Shown here: piece by piece, positions 32,150 through 37,739 of the stretch
How positions within the stretch are numbered: position 1 is the stretch's first letter
Layout of the letters: every line of letters starts with the position of its first letter
From: Sphingomonadaceae bacterium
GTDB lineage: Bacteria > Pseudomonadota > Alphaproteobacteria > Sphingomonadales > Sphingomonadaceae
Direction of reading: 5' to 3'
Assembly: GCA_021732525.1 (NCBI GenBank)
Contig: JAKFUU010000044.1
Span: 1 to 37,739 of the forward strand
DNA length: 37,739 bases
Position numbers and translations under genes: made by a program
Notes under the pieces: model-generated
Told to the model about the DNA's origin: nothing
What the model saw: the letters and a program-made list of their open reading frames with translations, nothing else
Databases searched by the model: none

Positions 32150-32700
32150 CCTCAAACGAAGTGCTGATCTCAATCGACGTTGAAACGTCAGGGCCAATTC
32201 CCGGCGAATTCAGCTTGTTGTCAATTGGCGCGTGTGCTGTTGATGATCCAGATAAGCAGTTCGAGTGCTACCTACAGCCGATCACCGAGGCATACGACCC
32301 CAAGGCACTTGAAGTTAGTGGACTGTCGCTTGATGAGCTTCGGCGCACCGGACTGACCGCAGACGTGGCAATGAGAAGGCTCGAGGAATGGGTGAGGTCG
32401 GTCGCCGACGAGTCAAGCAGTCCCGTTATGGTGGGCTTCAATGCTCCGTTCGACTGGTCGTTCATCAATTACTATTTTCATCGCTTCCTTGGACGAAATC
32501 CATTCGGTTTCAGCGCTATCGACATCAAGGCGTATTACATGGGAGTTGCGGGAAGTTCGTGGCATGACACGCGCTCTAGTGTCATGCGCAAAGCTCTAAA
32601 TGCCTCCCTAGAAGGCGATCACAACGCACTACACGACGCGTTGGCGCAGGCAGAGCTGTTCCGGCTTGTCCGTCAACGTCACCCCGGGCCGCGTGGTTGA
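32146..32700 (+). CDS. DEDDh 3'-5' exonuclease of the CBASS operon (Cap18-like)
   Basis: A 184-residue exonuclease with all DEDDh residues visible: D11 and E13 in SIDVETSGP, D103 in FNAPFDWSF, and H159 and D164 in HNALHDAL. An exonuclease of this fold called Cap18 is a known accessory protein of some CBASS operons; whether this is a close relative needs a search. It may degrade the signal molecule or phage DNA. The start overlaps the effector stop by four bases (ATGA), so it belongs to the operon. It is a different protein from the exonuclease at 20082, which has an extra C-terminal module. Confidence 0.85.
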   Translation: MTSNEVLISIDVETSGPIPGEFSLLSIGACAVDDPDKQFECYLQPITEAYDPKALEVSGLSLDELRRTGLTADVAMRRLEEWVRSVADESSSPVMVGFNAPFDWSFINYYFHRFLGRNPFGFSAIDIKAYYMGVAGSSWHDTRSSVMRKALNASLEGDHNALHDALAQAELFRLVRQRHPGPRG

Positions 32701-32738
32701 GCAGATATAGCACAGTGAGCCCAATCACGTCCTTGGAT

Positions 32739-33029
32739 ATGTACGATCGTTTCGTTGAGTTGATCGACCAAGCTTGCGATGCCAAAGATATCTATCGGGT
32801 ACCAAAAGCGGCCGAGAGCTTAGGGTTGAAAGGTGGCGAGGAACAGAGGGGCATGGGACAACGCTGGAACTTCAGCTTTGTGGATGCCCACAACCAGACC
32901 GTTCTGGTTCATGCAAGATGGTGGGACCAATCTCAGGCTTTCTCAATCAGGCCCGATATGCATGTGATGTCTGTGGAACTGAAAGGCGAAGCCACGCTGA
33001 TTAAGCACGAACGTCGGTATGAGGATTAG
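32739..33029 (+). CDS. Small hypothetical protein, 96 residues
   Basis: A rightward gene directly behind the CBASS operon. The frame is open from TTG 32697, which overlaps the exonuclease stop, with alternatives GTG 32715 and ATG 32739. None has a good ribosome site. The ATG is used here, but coupling from the TTG is possible. The product (MYDRFVELIDQACDAKD, then a Trp-containing middle WNFSFVDAHNQTVLVHARWWDQ) looks like a small soluble alpha/beta protein. I do not recognise it. Its place suggests an accessory of CBASS, but it could equally be an unrelated passenger. Confidence 0.5.
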   Translation: MYDRFVELIDQACDAKDIYRVPKAAESLGLKGGEEQRGMGQRWNFSFVDAHNQTVLVHARWWDQSQAFSIRPDMHVMSVELKGEATLIKHERRYED

Positions 33030-33060
33030 GGCAGTCTTGCTGTCCAACATCCCTGCCCTA
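33027..33060 (+). terminator. Weak hairpin at the end of the CBASS region
   Basis: A perfect 8-base pair TAGGGCAG (33027-33034) with CTGCCCTA (33053-33060) begins at the stop codon of the small gene. The 18-base loop is long and there is no T-run, so it is at best a weak terminator. Confidence 0.3.
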
Positions 33061-33154
33061 TCGAGTGAGACCCATTAGGCGCAAAAATGTAGACTGTAGG
33101 TCAATTTCAGATCATGGAATGGAACAAGGCGAATGGGAACGGCTGGTTGACTGA

Positions 33155-33694
33155 ATGAAACGACCAACGAGGCCCTCTAATGTCGTCCGCTTTGGCGGAC
33201 CGCCCCGTGCAAAGAAATTCGGTCTGAAAGACGTAACTCTCTTGTTTGGTAGCGCAATTGCATTTGGCACTTTTGCGGGTGTCGCGCTGCACTATTGGCC
33301 GTCTGGTGAAGCCAGTCTAGCATTTGCATCAAGCTCTGCAACATCAGTCCATTTTTCGATTTGCTCAGCAGGGGGTGGGGCAAATTGCGTAATCGATGGC
33401 GACACGATCCGTTGGAACGGCGAAAAAGTGCGGCTCGTGGGGTTCAACACCCCGGAAATTTCAGAACCTCAATGTGCTGCTGAGGCTACCAAGGGGGAAC
33501 AGGCAAAGTTGCGACTGCAACAGCTGTTGAACTCCGGTTCGTTGTCCTTTTCAGCCACTGCGGAACGCGATCGCGACCGTTATGGAAGGCTGTTGCGGGA
33601 AGTCCGTGTTGATGGTCGCGACGTCGCCGAGGTGTTGATTTCGGAAGGCCTTGCCGAACCTTATAGTGGTGGGCAGAAGCGGGACTGGTGCTAA
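33155..33694 (+). CDS. Thermonuclease (SNase-type) with N-terminal membrane anchor
   Basis: A 179-residue protein of the staphylococcal nuclease family. After a basic N-terminus comes one hydrophobic segment (about residues 26-47, VTLLFGSAIAFGTFAGVAL), then the nuclease domain: VIDGDTIRW, the Arg and Glu of VRLVGFNTPEIS, and the second Arg in DRYGRLLREV. The enzyme is a calcium-dependent nuclease, here probably held in the inner membrane facing the periplasm. Such genes are common on alphaproteobacterial plasmids. It could degrade incoming DNA or simply scavenge. The start at ATG 33155 lacks a strong ribosome site. Confidence 0.85.
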   Translation: MKRPTRPSNVVRFGGPPRAKKFGLKDVTLLFGSAIAFGTFAGVALHYWPSGEASLAFASSSATSVHFSICSAGGGANCVIDGDTIRWNGEKVRLVGFNTPEISEPQCAAEATKGEQAKLRLQQLLNSGSLSFSATAERDRDRYGRLLREVRVDGRDVAEVLISEGLAEPYSGGQKRDWC

Positions 33695-33754
33695 GTCCGA
33701 TCAGTGTCGCGTCGCCCGCGTCGGCAATCCTGATCGCCCTCCCCTGCCCTCGTG

Positions 33755-34099
33755 TTAGTTTGAAGTGCGACGATAATGCTCGATCAGGATCATAATAGAA
33801 TCGGGAATTGACCGGTTGAACTCGTCGCACAACGCATTGAGTTCAGCTTGCTCGCGCGGCTTCATGCGGAAATTGATCGCCTTGGTGCGGGTCTCTTGAT
33901 CCCCTCGCCTCCTGGGGCGTCCCCCTCCCCTGCCCGTGTCCGGTGCGATATTGGCGACGGGCATGACCGATGGGGTGCTGTCCTCTATCGGCTTCGGCGC
34001 AAAACCGGACAAGGCATCGCTGAGCGACGGTTTGACTTCAGATGTTGGAGCACCTGTCTTCCGGGCAAATGGATCGGGCGGCGTTGGACGGTCTCCCAT
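33755..34099 (-). CDS. Small partition partner of ParA (ribbon-helix-helix type)
   Basis: A 114-residue protein. The first 70 residues are Pro/Gly/Arg rich and probably disordered (MGDRPTPPDPFARK, later DTGRGGGRPRRRGDQ). The last 45 form a likely ribbon-helix-helix: TKAINFRMKPREQAELNALC for the strand and first helix, and SIPDSIMILIEHYRR for the second helix. This is the build of ParG/ParB-like centromere-binding proteins of type Ib partition systems, in which the flexible tail stimulates ParA. The gene follows parA after 3 bases. Confidence 0.75.
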   Translation of the reverse strand: MGDRPTPPDPFARKTGAPTSEVKPSLSDALSGFAPKPIEDSTPSVMPVANIAPDTGRGGGRPRRRGDQETRTKAINFRMKPREQAELNALCDEFNRSIPDSIMILIEHYRRTSN

Positions 34100-34102
34100 G
34101 GC

Positions 34103-34798
34103 CTATTTCCTCTCTTCTGCTTCCGCTGCTTTGATGTCTTCGATTGTCTGGTGAAGCACCTCTGCGGCAAATTTCCTGGGCCTTTCGGCGTTGGCAACGC
34201 GTTGCTCGGCAACCTCTTCTAGAGTCAGTCCGTAGAGATCCATTGCCGCATAGGCATCATATTGGCGTAGCTCTGCGTCAAACACCGGTGCCTTGTTTCG
34301 GGTTGCATTGACCACGTGCCGTTCGTTCTTCGACATGATCAGTGGATTGGTCATCGTGAAGAGGATGCGGTGTGTTATGGGGCGCCCTCCCCTCATTTCG
34401 ACAATGGCTTCCATATCAACATCGAGCAGATTTGCTGTGGCCGCTGCATCGAGCGACGTGGCCTTTTGCGGGATGATCCACATGTCAGAGAGCGATGCTG
34501 CCCATTGCATGCGCTGCGAACGCATGCCGGCTGGATCAACGATCACGAACGGATATTTTGCGGCAGCATCCTTGATATGCGCGCGAATATCGATGTCCCG
34601 ATTGAGATTTGAAGCATCGATGACCGTTATCCGGTCTTTGGCTTGCCATTTCAGATACCAATTATAGGCGCTGAGCTGGTCGTCGGCATCGATGATGCAA
34701 ACCTCTGCCCCGGCCGACCTGATTTCTGAGGCTAGCGCGAGAACGGTGGTGGTCTTGCCACAGCCGCCCTTCGATGATCCCACGGTTATAACTGGCAT
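34103..34798 (-). CDS. parA: Partition ATPase ParA (small, type Ib-like)
   Basis: A 231-residue Walker-type ATPase. The deviant Walker A motif is SSKGGCGKTTT (residues 8-18), followed by CIIDADDQLS (motif A') and FVIVDPAGM (motif B). There is no N-terminal helix-turn-helix, so it is of the short ParA group that leaves repression to its small partner. The start at 34798 is chosen because the core motif begins 6 residues later; a longer frame would add unrelated sequence that overlaps the centromere-like repeats. It moves plasmid copies apart together with the small downstream protein. Confidence 0.9.
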   Translation of the reverse strand: MPVITVGSSKGGCGKTTTVLALASEIRSAGAEVCIIDADDQLSAYNWYLKWQAKDRITVIDASNLNRDIDIRAHIKDAAAKYPFVIVDPAGMRSQRMQWAASLSDMWIIPQKATSLDAAATANLLDVDMEAIVEMRGGRPITHRILFTMTNPLIMSKNERHVVNATRNKAPVFDAELRQYDAYAAMDLYGLTLEEVAEQRVANAERPRKFAAEVLHQTIEDIKAAEAEERK

Positions 34799-34987
34799 AT
34801 GTAACTCGCTTTGCCTTTGTAGTGCGACATGTAACGCGCATCGGCCCAGTAAAGGAAAAGCGCGTTGCATGTCGCTAGCGCAATATGAAGCGCAAGCGCA
34901 AGCGAAATGGCGTTATAAAGCGATATGTAATGCTATATTACTATGTAACGCACGTTGCATTGTAACGTGCTATGTAACGCGCATTGC
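34799..34987. repeat. Centromere-like repeats (probable parS) upstream of parA
   Basis: The 13-mer ATGTAACGCGCAT occurs exactly at 34829-34841 and 34972-34984. Related copies of ATGTAACGC occur at 34799 (one mismatch), 34925 (ATGTAATGC) and 34943, with TGTAACGTGC at 34961 and inverted forms such as GCGCGTTGCAT at 34860. Both orientations are present, with intervals of about 18-30 bases in the denser part. In short-ParA systems the centromere often lies just upstream of parA and also carries the repressor sites, so this array is the best candidate for both. Confidence 0.75.
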
Positions 34988-35014
34988 AAAGCTATTAAAC
35001 TTGGATAAGCGCAG

Positions 35015-36019
35015 TCAGTCGTCAAAATGATCGGCGCGAAGCGGGGCACCGGATATAGAAAATGACCGCAGCCAGGCAGCACCGGACCATCCGAGGCGGA
35101 AGCGATCTGACCGCACAAAGGCTGGGGAAGGGCGATGGTGTGTCGCAAAACCTGCTTCGACAAGTTGGCTCAACATCTTGCGCGCACCGGGTTCAGAACA
35201 TCCAATCAGGCGAGCCAGCAGGGAAGGGGTCATCTCTCCAATCCCGCAGAGATAGATATGCGCTAAACCCAATCTGGAGTTCCGCCTGAGCCCCGGAAAA
35301 GCGCCATCAAACGCCGACTTGCTGTGTACACAATCGAATATGGCCGCTGATACCTCATGTGCTGACTCGGCAAGGACAGCAAGCAAAGCGCTATCACGCC
35401 AGGACTGTGAGCGGTCAAAACGGAGCAACTCACGGCGGAAAAGGGCAGGGAAGGGGACGGCTGCCTTCGACATGCCTAGGGGCTTCATACGGAAGGCGAT
35501 CACCAGATTTAGCGCCCAACAAATGCCATAATCGCTAAGCTCATCGAGCTTTTGGCAACGATCGATCAAAAGACCTGCACGTCGGATAGGGTCAATGTCG
35601 GCCGTAAGACGATCAACCTGCTCACTCACGTCGAGAAGCAATGGAAGCTTATGCTCGATATCGTCGTCATAAAGCTGCCGCTCGATACCAGCGAGGGCAG
35701 GGGCGTTGGCCCGCGCAATATTGCTCGCAGCTCGCAAAGGTGCCCAATCACAGACTTCATCGACTAGGGCGGAAAATACACGCAACTCATAGCCATTGTC
35801 AGGGCTGCAAAGGGTGCGACCTTGGCTTATACCACAATCAATTCGGTACTGGAGCCAGAGCTTCGACAGCAAACGGAAGGCGAGGATGGTTTCGACAGTG
35901 TCGCGTATCCCGTCTGGCAAAAGCTTTAAGATAGAGAGGCTTGCATCGACATGGCCGAGTGCGAAGACGGATAGGGCAGGGGTTGCGGCAGGATCACTTG
36001 GCAAAATTGTCGTCTCCAA
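35015..36019 (-). CDS. Hypothetical protein with C-terminal winged-helix-like segment, about 334 residues
   Basis: I do not recognise a family. The protein is mostly helical. The last third has LARLIGCSEPGARKMLSQLVEAGFATHH, which reads like a winged-helix DNA-binding segment, followed by a basic end. No ATG is available near the start: TTG 36019 and TTG 36004 are both possible, and the GGAG after the first would serve the second. It lies between the parA repeats and the recombinase and diverges from the latter, so a role as regulator of partition, replication or recombination is plausible but not shown. The leftward stop at 35015 faces the parA upstream repeats. Confidence 0.6.
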   Translation of the reverse strand: METTILPSDPAATPALSVFALGHVDASLSILKLLPDGIRDTVETILAFRLLSKLWLQYRIDCGISQGRTLCSPDNGYELRVFSALVDEVCDWAPLRAASNIARANAPALAGIERQLYDDDIEHKLPLLLDVSEQVDRLTADIDPIRRAGLLIDRCQKLDELSDYGICWALNLVIAFRMKPLGMSKAAVPFPALFRRELLRFDRSQSWRDSALLAVLAESAHEVSAAIFDCVHSKSAFDGAFPGLRRNSRLGLAHIYLCGIGEMTPSLLARLIGCSEPGARKMLSQLVEAGFATHHRPSPAFVRSDRFRLGWSGAAWLRSFSISGAPLRADHFDD

Positions 36020-36105
36020 ACCGGCACCACGTTCGTAACTATGCGGTCATGCAGAAAAACCTAAATAGCAATATAGGTTCGTATCAAATAGAGCAATTCA
36101 GTCAC

Positions 36106-36130
36106 TTTCCGTAATTATATGTTACGGAAA
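36106..36130. promoter_or_regulatory. Perfect inverted repeat in the divergent region before the recombinase
   Basis: TTTCCGTAA (36106-36114) and TTACGGAAA (36122-36130) are exact complements around a 7-base AT-rich centre. It lies in the AT-rich 156-base gap between the unknown protein and the recombinase. It could be an operator or a recombination site for the adjacent enzyme: two 9-base arms with a 6-8 base centre is the general layout of a tyrosine-recombinase core site, although arms are usually a little longer. Confidence 0.5.
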
Positions 36131-36175
36131 CTATATATATAGACAATCCCGTCACAAACCGGCAAAAAGCGCGCT

Positions 36176-37477
36176 ATGGAAACGCTCCTAGAACCGGAGG
36201 CCGTCAATCGGCCCTCTATGGCCTCACAGGCTGCGGAGAGCGTTGTCATCGTGATGGCAGGGGCCGACCAACTGCCGGTGCGCCGCAAGGGTGGCGCCAA
36301 GCCTGTCAGCGTCGACCTTTTGGCCGCATTGGTGGAGGCGGCGCTGCCCGATGGCTTTGGCGGCGTCAGCCGGATCGGCTTTGAAACCGCGTGGGAAGCC
36401 ATGGCTCCGGAAACCCGCCGCGCGCTCACCGATGATCTGACCTGCTATCTGGGCTGGACCGCTTTGGAAACGCGGCAGGCCTTTCCGGCAGACCCCGAAG
36501 ATCTGGTGCGCTACCTCAGATGGCTGGAACAGGGCAGGGGGTTCAGGCCCGCAACGCTCACCCGCCGCATTGCCAGCATCTCCCGAATCCACCGCATGTT
36601 GAACCTCTCCTCGCGCGAAACGCTCCCAACGCGCGCGGCCATGGTCGCAGACGCGCTCAAGGCGGCACGCCGGCGGAAAGGCGTCCAGCAGCGCCAGGCA
36701 ACCGCCATAAGACTGGGTGTGCCCATGAACCCCCAGGACGAGGTTGAAGGTGTTACGCTGGCTATGCTGTTCTCGGTATGCAGCAGTGATTTGCAGGGTC
36801 TGCGCGACGGTGCGCTGCTGGCGGTCGCGTTCGAATCCGGCTTGCGCGTCAGCGAACTGGCCGCGATCCGCATCCGCGATGTTAATCCACAGGCCGATGG
36901 GCGCGGCATTTTGGCGATCGGCAAGACCAAGACCGATCAGGAAGGGGAGGGGCGTTACGCCTGGCTCTCAGCCGATACGATGCGGCGGATTGGGGCATGG
37001 CTTGACGCGTCAGGCCTTGATGAGGGACCGCTGTTCCGGCGGGTGGGTGTGGACCGCCGCAAGGGACGCCCTGCGCGCCCGCCGCAGGACTATTTTGGCA
37101 TTCCAGGGCATACGCGGCACTGGCAGGAACGCTTGCGGGGCAAGCCCGCAGTTCCCCCGCTGGCACGCTATGCCATTGGCGAGGGGCCGCTCACCCGGCA
37201 GGGCATTGGCGCGATCTACAAGCGGCTCGCGCGCGCCGTGATCGACGAAGGGCTGGTCAAGGTCGAGCCGGGCAGGGAAGGGGACCTCCTCCGCGCGATC
37301 AGCACGCATTCAATGCGGGTGGGTCTGACGCAGGATCTGTTCGCGAGCGGCGAGGACGGGGCAGGGGTCTGCCAGGCGATCGGTTGGGCATCGGTCTCGA
37401 CCGCGCTGCGCTATGTCCGCAAACAGTCAGTCAAGGGTGGCGCCGTGTCGCGGGTGATGGATGGGCTACGAAGTTGA
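36176..37477 (+). CDS. Tyrosine recombinase/integrase
   Basis: A 433-residue recombinase. The N-terminal core-binding part covers about residues 60-165 (DDLTCYLGWTALETRQAFP, then PATLTRRIASISRIHR). The catalytic domain shows the first Arg in ESGLRVSELAAI (about 224), the Lys region in AIGKTKTDQEG, H-x-x-R in STHSMRVGL (about 380), and the Tyr in STALRYVRK (about 413). The usual second His/Trp position is Trp in AIGWASVSTALRY. Relatives on sphingomonad and other alphaproteobacterial plasmids may resolve multimers or move gene blocks. The start at 36176 lacks a clear ribosome site; ATG 36218 is an alternative. Confidence 0.88.
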   Translation: METLLEPEAVNRPSMASQAAESVVIVMAGADQLPVRRKGGAKPVSVDLLAALVEAALPDGFGGVSRIGFETAWEAMAPETRRALTDDLTCYLGWTALETRQAFPADPEDLVRYLRWLEQGRGFRPATLTRRIASISRIHRMLNLSSRETLPTRAAMVADALKAARRRKGVQQRQATAIRLGVPMNPQDEVEGVTLAMLFSVCSSDLQGLRDGALLAVAFESGLRVSELAAIRIRDVNPQADGRGILAIGKTKTDQEGEGRYAWLSADTMRRIGAWLDASGLDEGPLFRRVGVDRRKGRPARPPQDYFGIPGHTRHWQERLRGKPAVPPLARYAIGEGPLTRQGIGAIYKRLARAVIDEGLVKVEPGREGDLLRAISTHSMRVGLTQDLFASGEDGAGVCQAIGWASVSTALRYVRKQSVKGGAVSRVMDGLRS

Positions 37478-37739
37478 GGAAGTAATACTGCGGTGATGGA
37501 AGCCGCGTCTCCCCAAGCGATGGCGGGAAGACCGATCCCGAAATCATCGTCTCCCTCGTGTCGCAGACGCAGCGTACGCGTCACAAATTTGCGTCATAAT
37601 ATCGAGCATAAGGGCCTCAGTGCATTATTGGGACACAGATTCACGGTAGGGCTTCGTAACTGATCATTTCGCACTGATTTTCAGCGGCAAAAAACCATCA
37701 TCGTCGAAATTGCTGCTGTCAGACCAGACATAGTCTCCG
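37478..37739. other. Non-coding end of the window
   Basis: A 262-base stretch after the recombinase. No gene lies wholly within it and I see no clear terminator. Its last part may contain the 3' end of a leftward gene (see next entry). Confidence 0.4.
37664..37739 (-). CDS. Possible C-terminal end of a leftward gene (cut by window edge)
   Basis: Read leftward from the window edge, one frame gives GDYVWSDSSNFDDDGFLPL followed by KISAK and a TGA stop at 37664-37666. The composition looks protein-like, but 24 residues are too few for a family call or for certainty. Confidence 0.25.
   Translation of the reverse strand, partial: GDYVWSDSSNFDDDGFLPLKISAK

Noticed and set aside
33698-33736. Inverted repeat CGATCAG/CTGATCG between the converging thermonuclease and partition genes
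   Set aside because: Arms of 7 bases with a 25-base loop and no T-run on either strand are too weak to call a bidirectional terminator.
1-37739. CRISPR array, tRNA or rRNA genes
   Set aside because: I saw no regularly spaced direct repeats with unique spacers, no cloverleaf candidate that I could fold, and no rRNA signature.

Overview
This window looks like part of a plasmid from an alphaproteobacterium of the Sphingomonadaceae type (Sphingobium, Novosphingobium, Sphingopyxis or a relative). The assignment rests on the gene set: a Rep_3 initiator with iterons, a strawberry-notch/ParB/ArdC/DUF3768 backbone block, and an orphan ParA with a small ribbon-helix-helix partner. The codon use is GC-rich and the gene order resembles what I remember of sphingomonad plasmids. 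No search was run. I see no rRNA, tRNA or CRISPR array.

Layout. (1) 1-1800: an edge with the C-terminal end of an IS110-family transposase and a Tat-exported beta-carbonic anhydrase with a good terminator. (2) 1723-14348: plasmid backbone, mostly one long leftward gene series: toprim/zinc-finger protein, strawberry-notch helicase fused to a methyltransferase-like domain, large ParB-like protein, GHKL ATPase, ArdC-like antirestriction protein, and several conserved proteins of unknown function. A DUF3768 protein with a lost C-terminus closes the series at the region 1 junction. GC-rich stem-loops sit in several of the gene gaps. (3) 14349-16231: replication origin with 11 iteron-like repeats, an inverted repeat touching the repA start codon, and repA. 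(4) 16239-33694: a defence island. It holds an MmeI-type restriction-modification enzyme, an AddAB-like nuclease-helicase operon with a DnaQ-like exonuclease, an HTH-ImmA/IrrE regulator with a PIN-domain gene, a type III CBASS operon, a small unknown gene and a membrane-anchored thermonuclease. (5) 33755-37477: parA, its small partner and centromere-like repeats, an unknown protein with a C-terminal winged-helix-like segment, and a tyrosine recombinase.

The CBASS operon is the centrepiece. Five genes from 28648 to 32700 are spaced 3 bases apart or overlap by 1-4 bases: CD-NTase, HORMA protein, TRIP13/Pch2 ATPase, an unusual effector that joins a SLOG-like domain to a nucleoside deoxyribosyltransferase/TIR-like domain, and a DEDDh exonuclease. 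Type III CBASS usually carries the NucC nuclease as effector, so this one probably kills or arrests by attacking nucleotides (for example NAD) rather than DNA. Divergent to it lies a single protein that joins an Xre-type repressor domain to an ImmA/IrrE metalloprotease domain. It resembles a one-chain version of the CapH/CapP switch known from other CBASS loci. Three copies of a 10-base operator-like word lie in the shared intergenic region.

Likely interplay: the Rep, Par and recombinase modules keep the plasmid. ArdC, and perhaps the strawberry-notch protein, protect it during entry. The island between repA and parA protects the host against phage or rival DNA at three levels: restriction, DNA degradation and abortive signalling.
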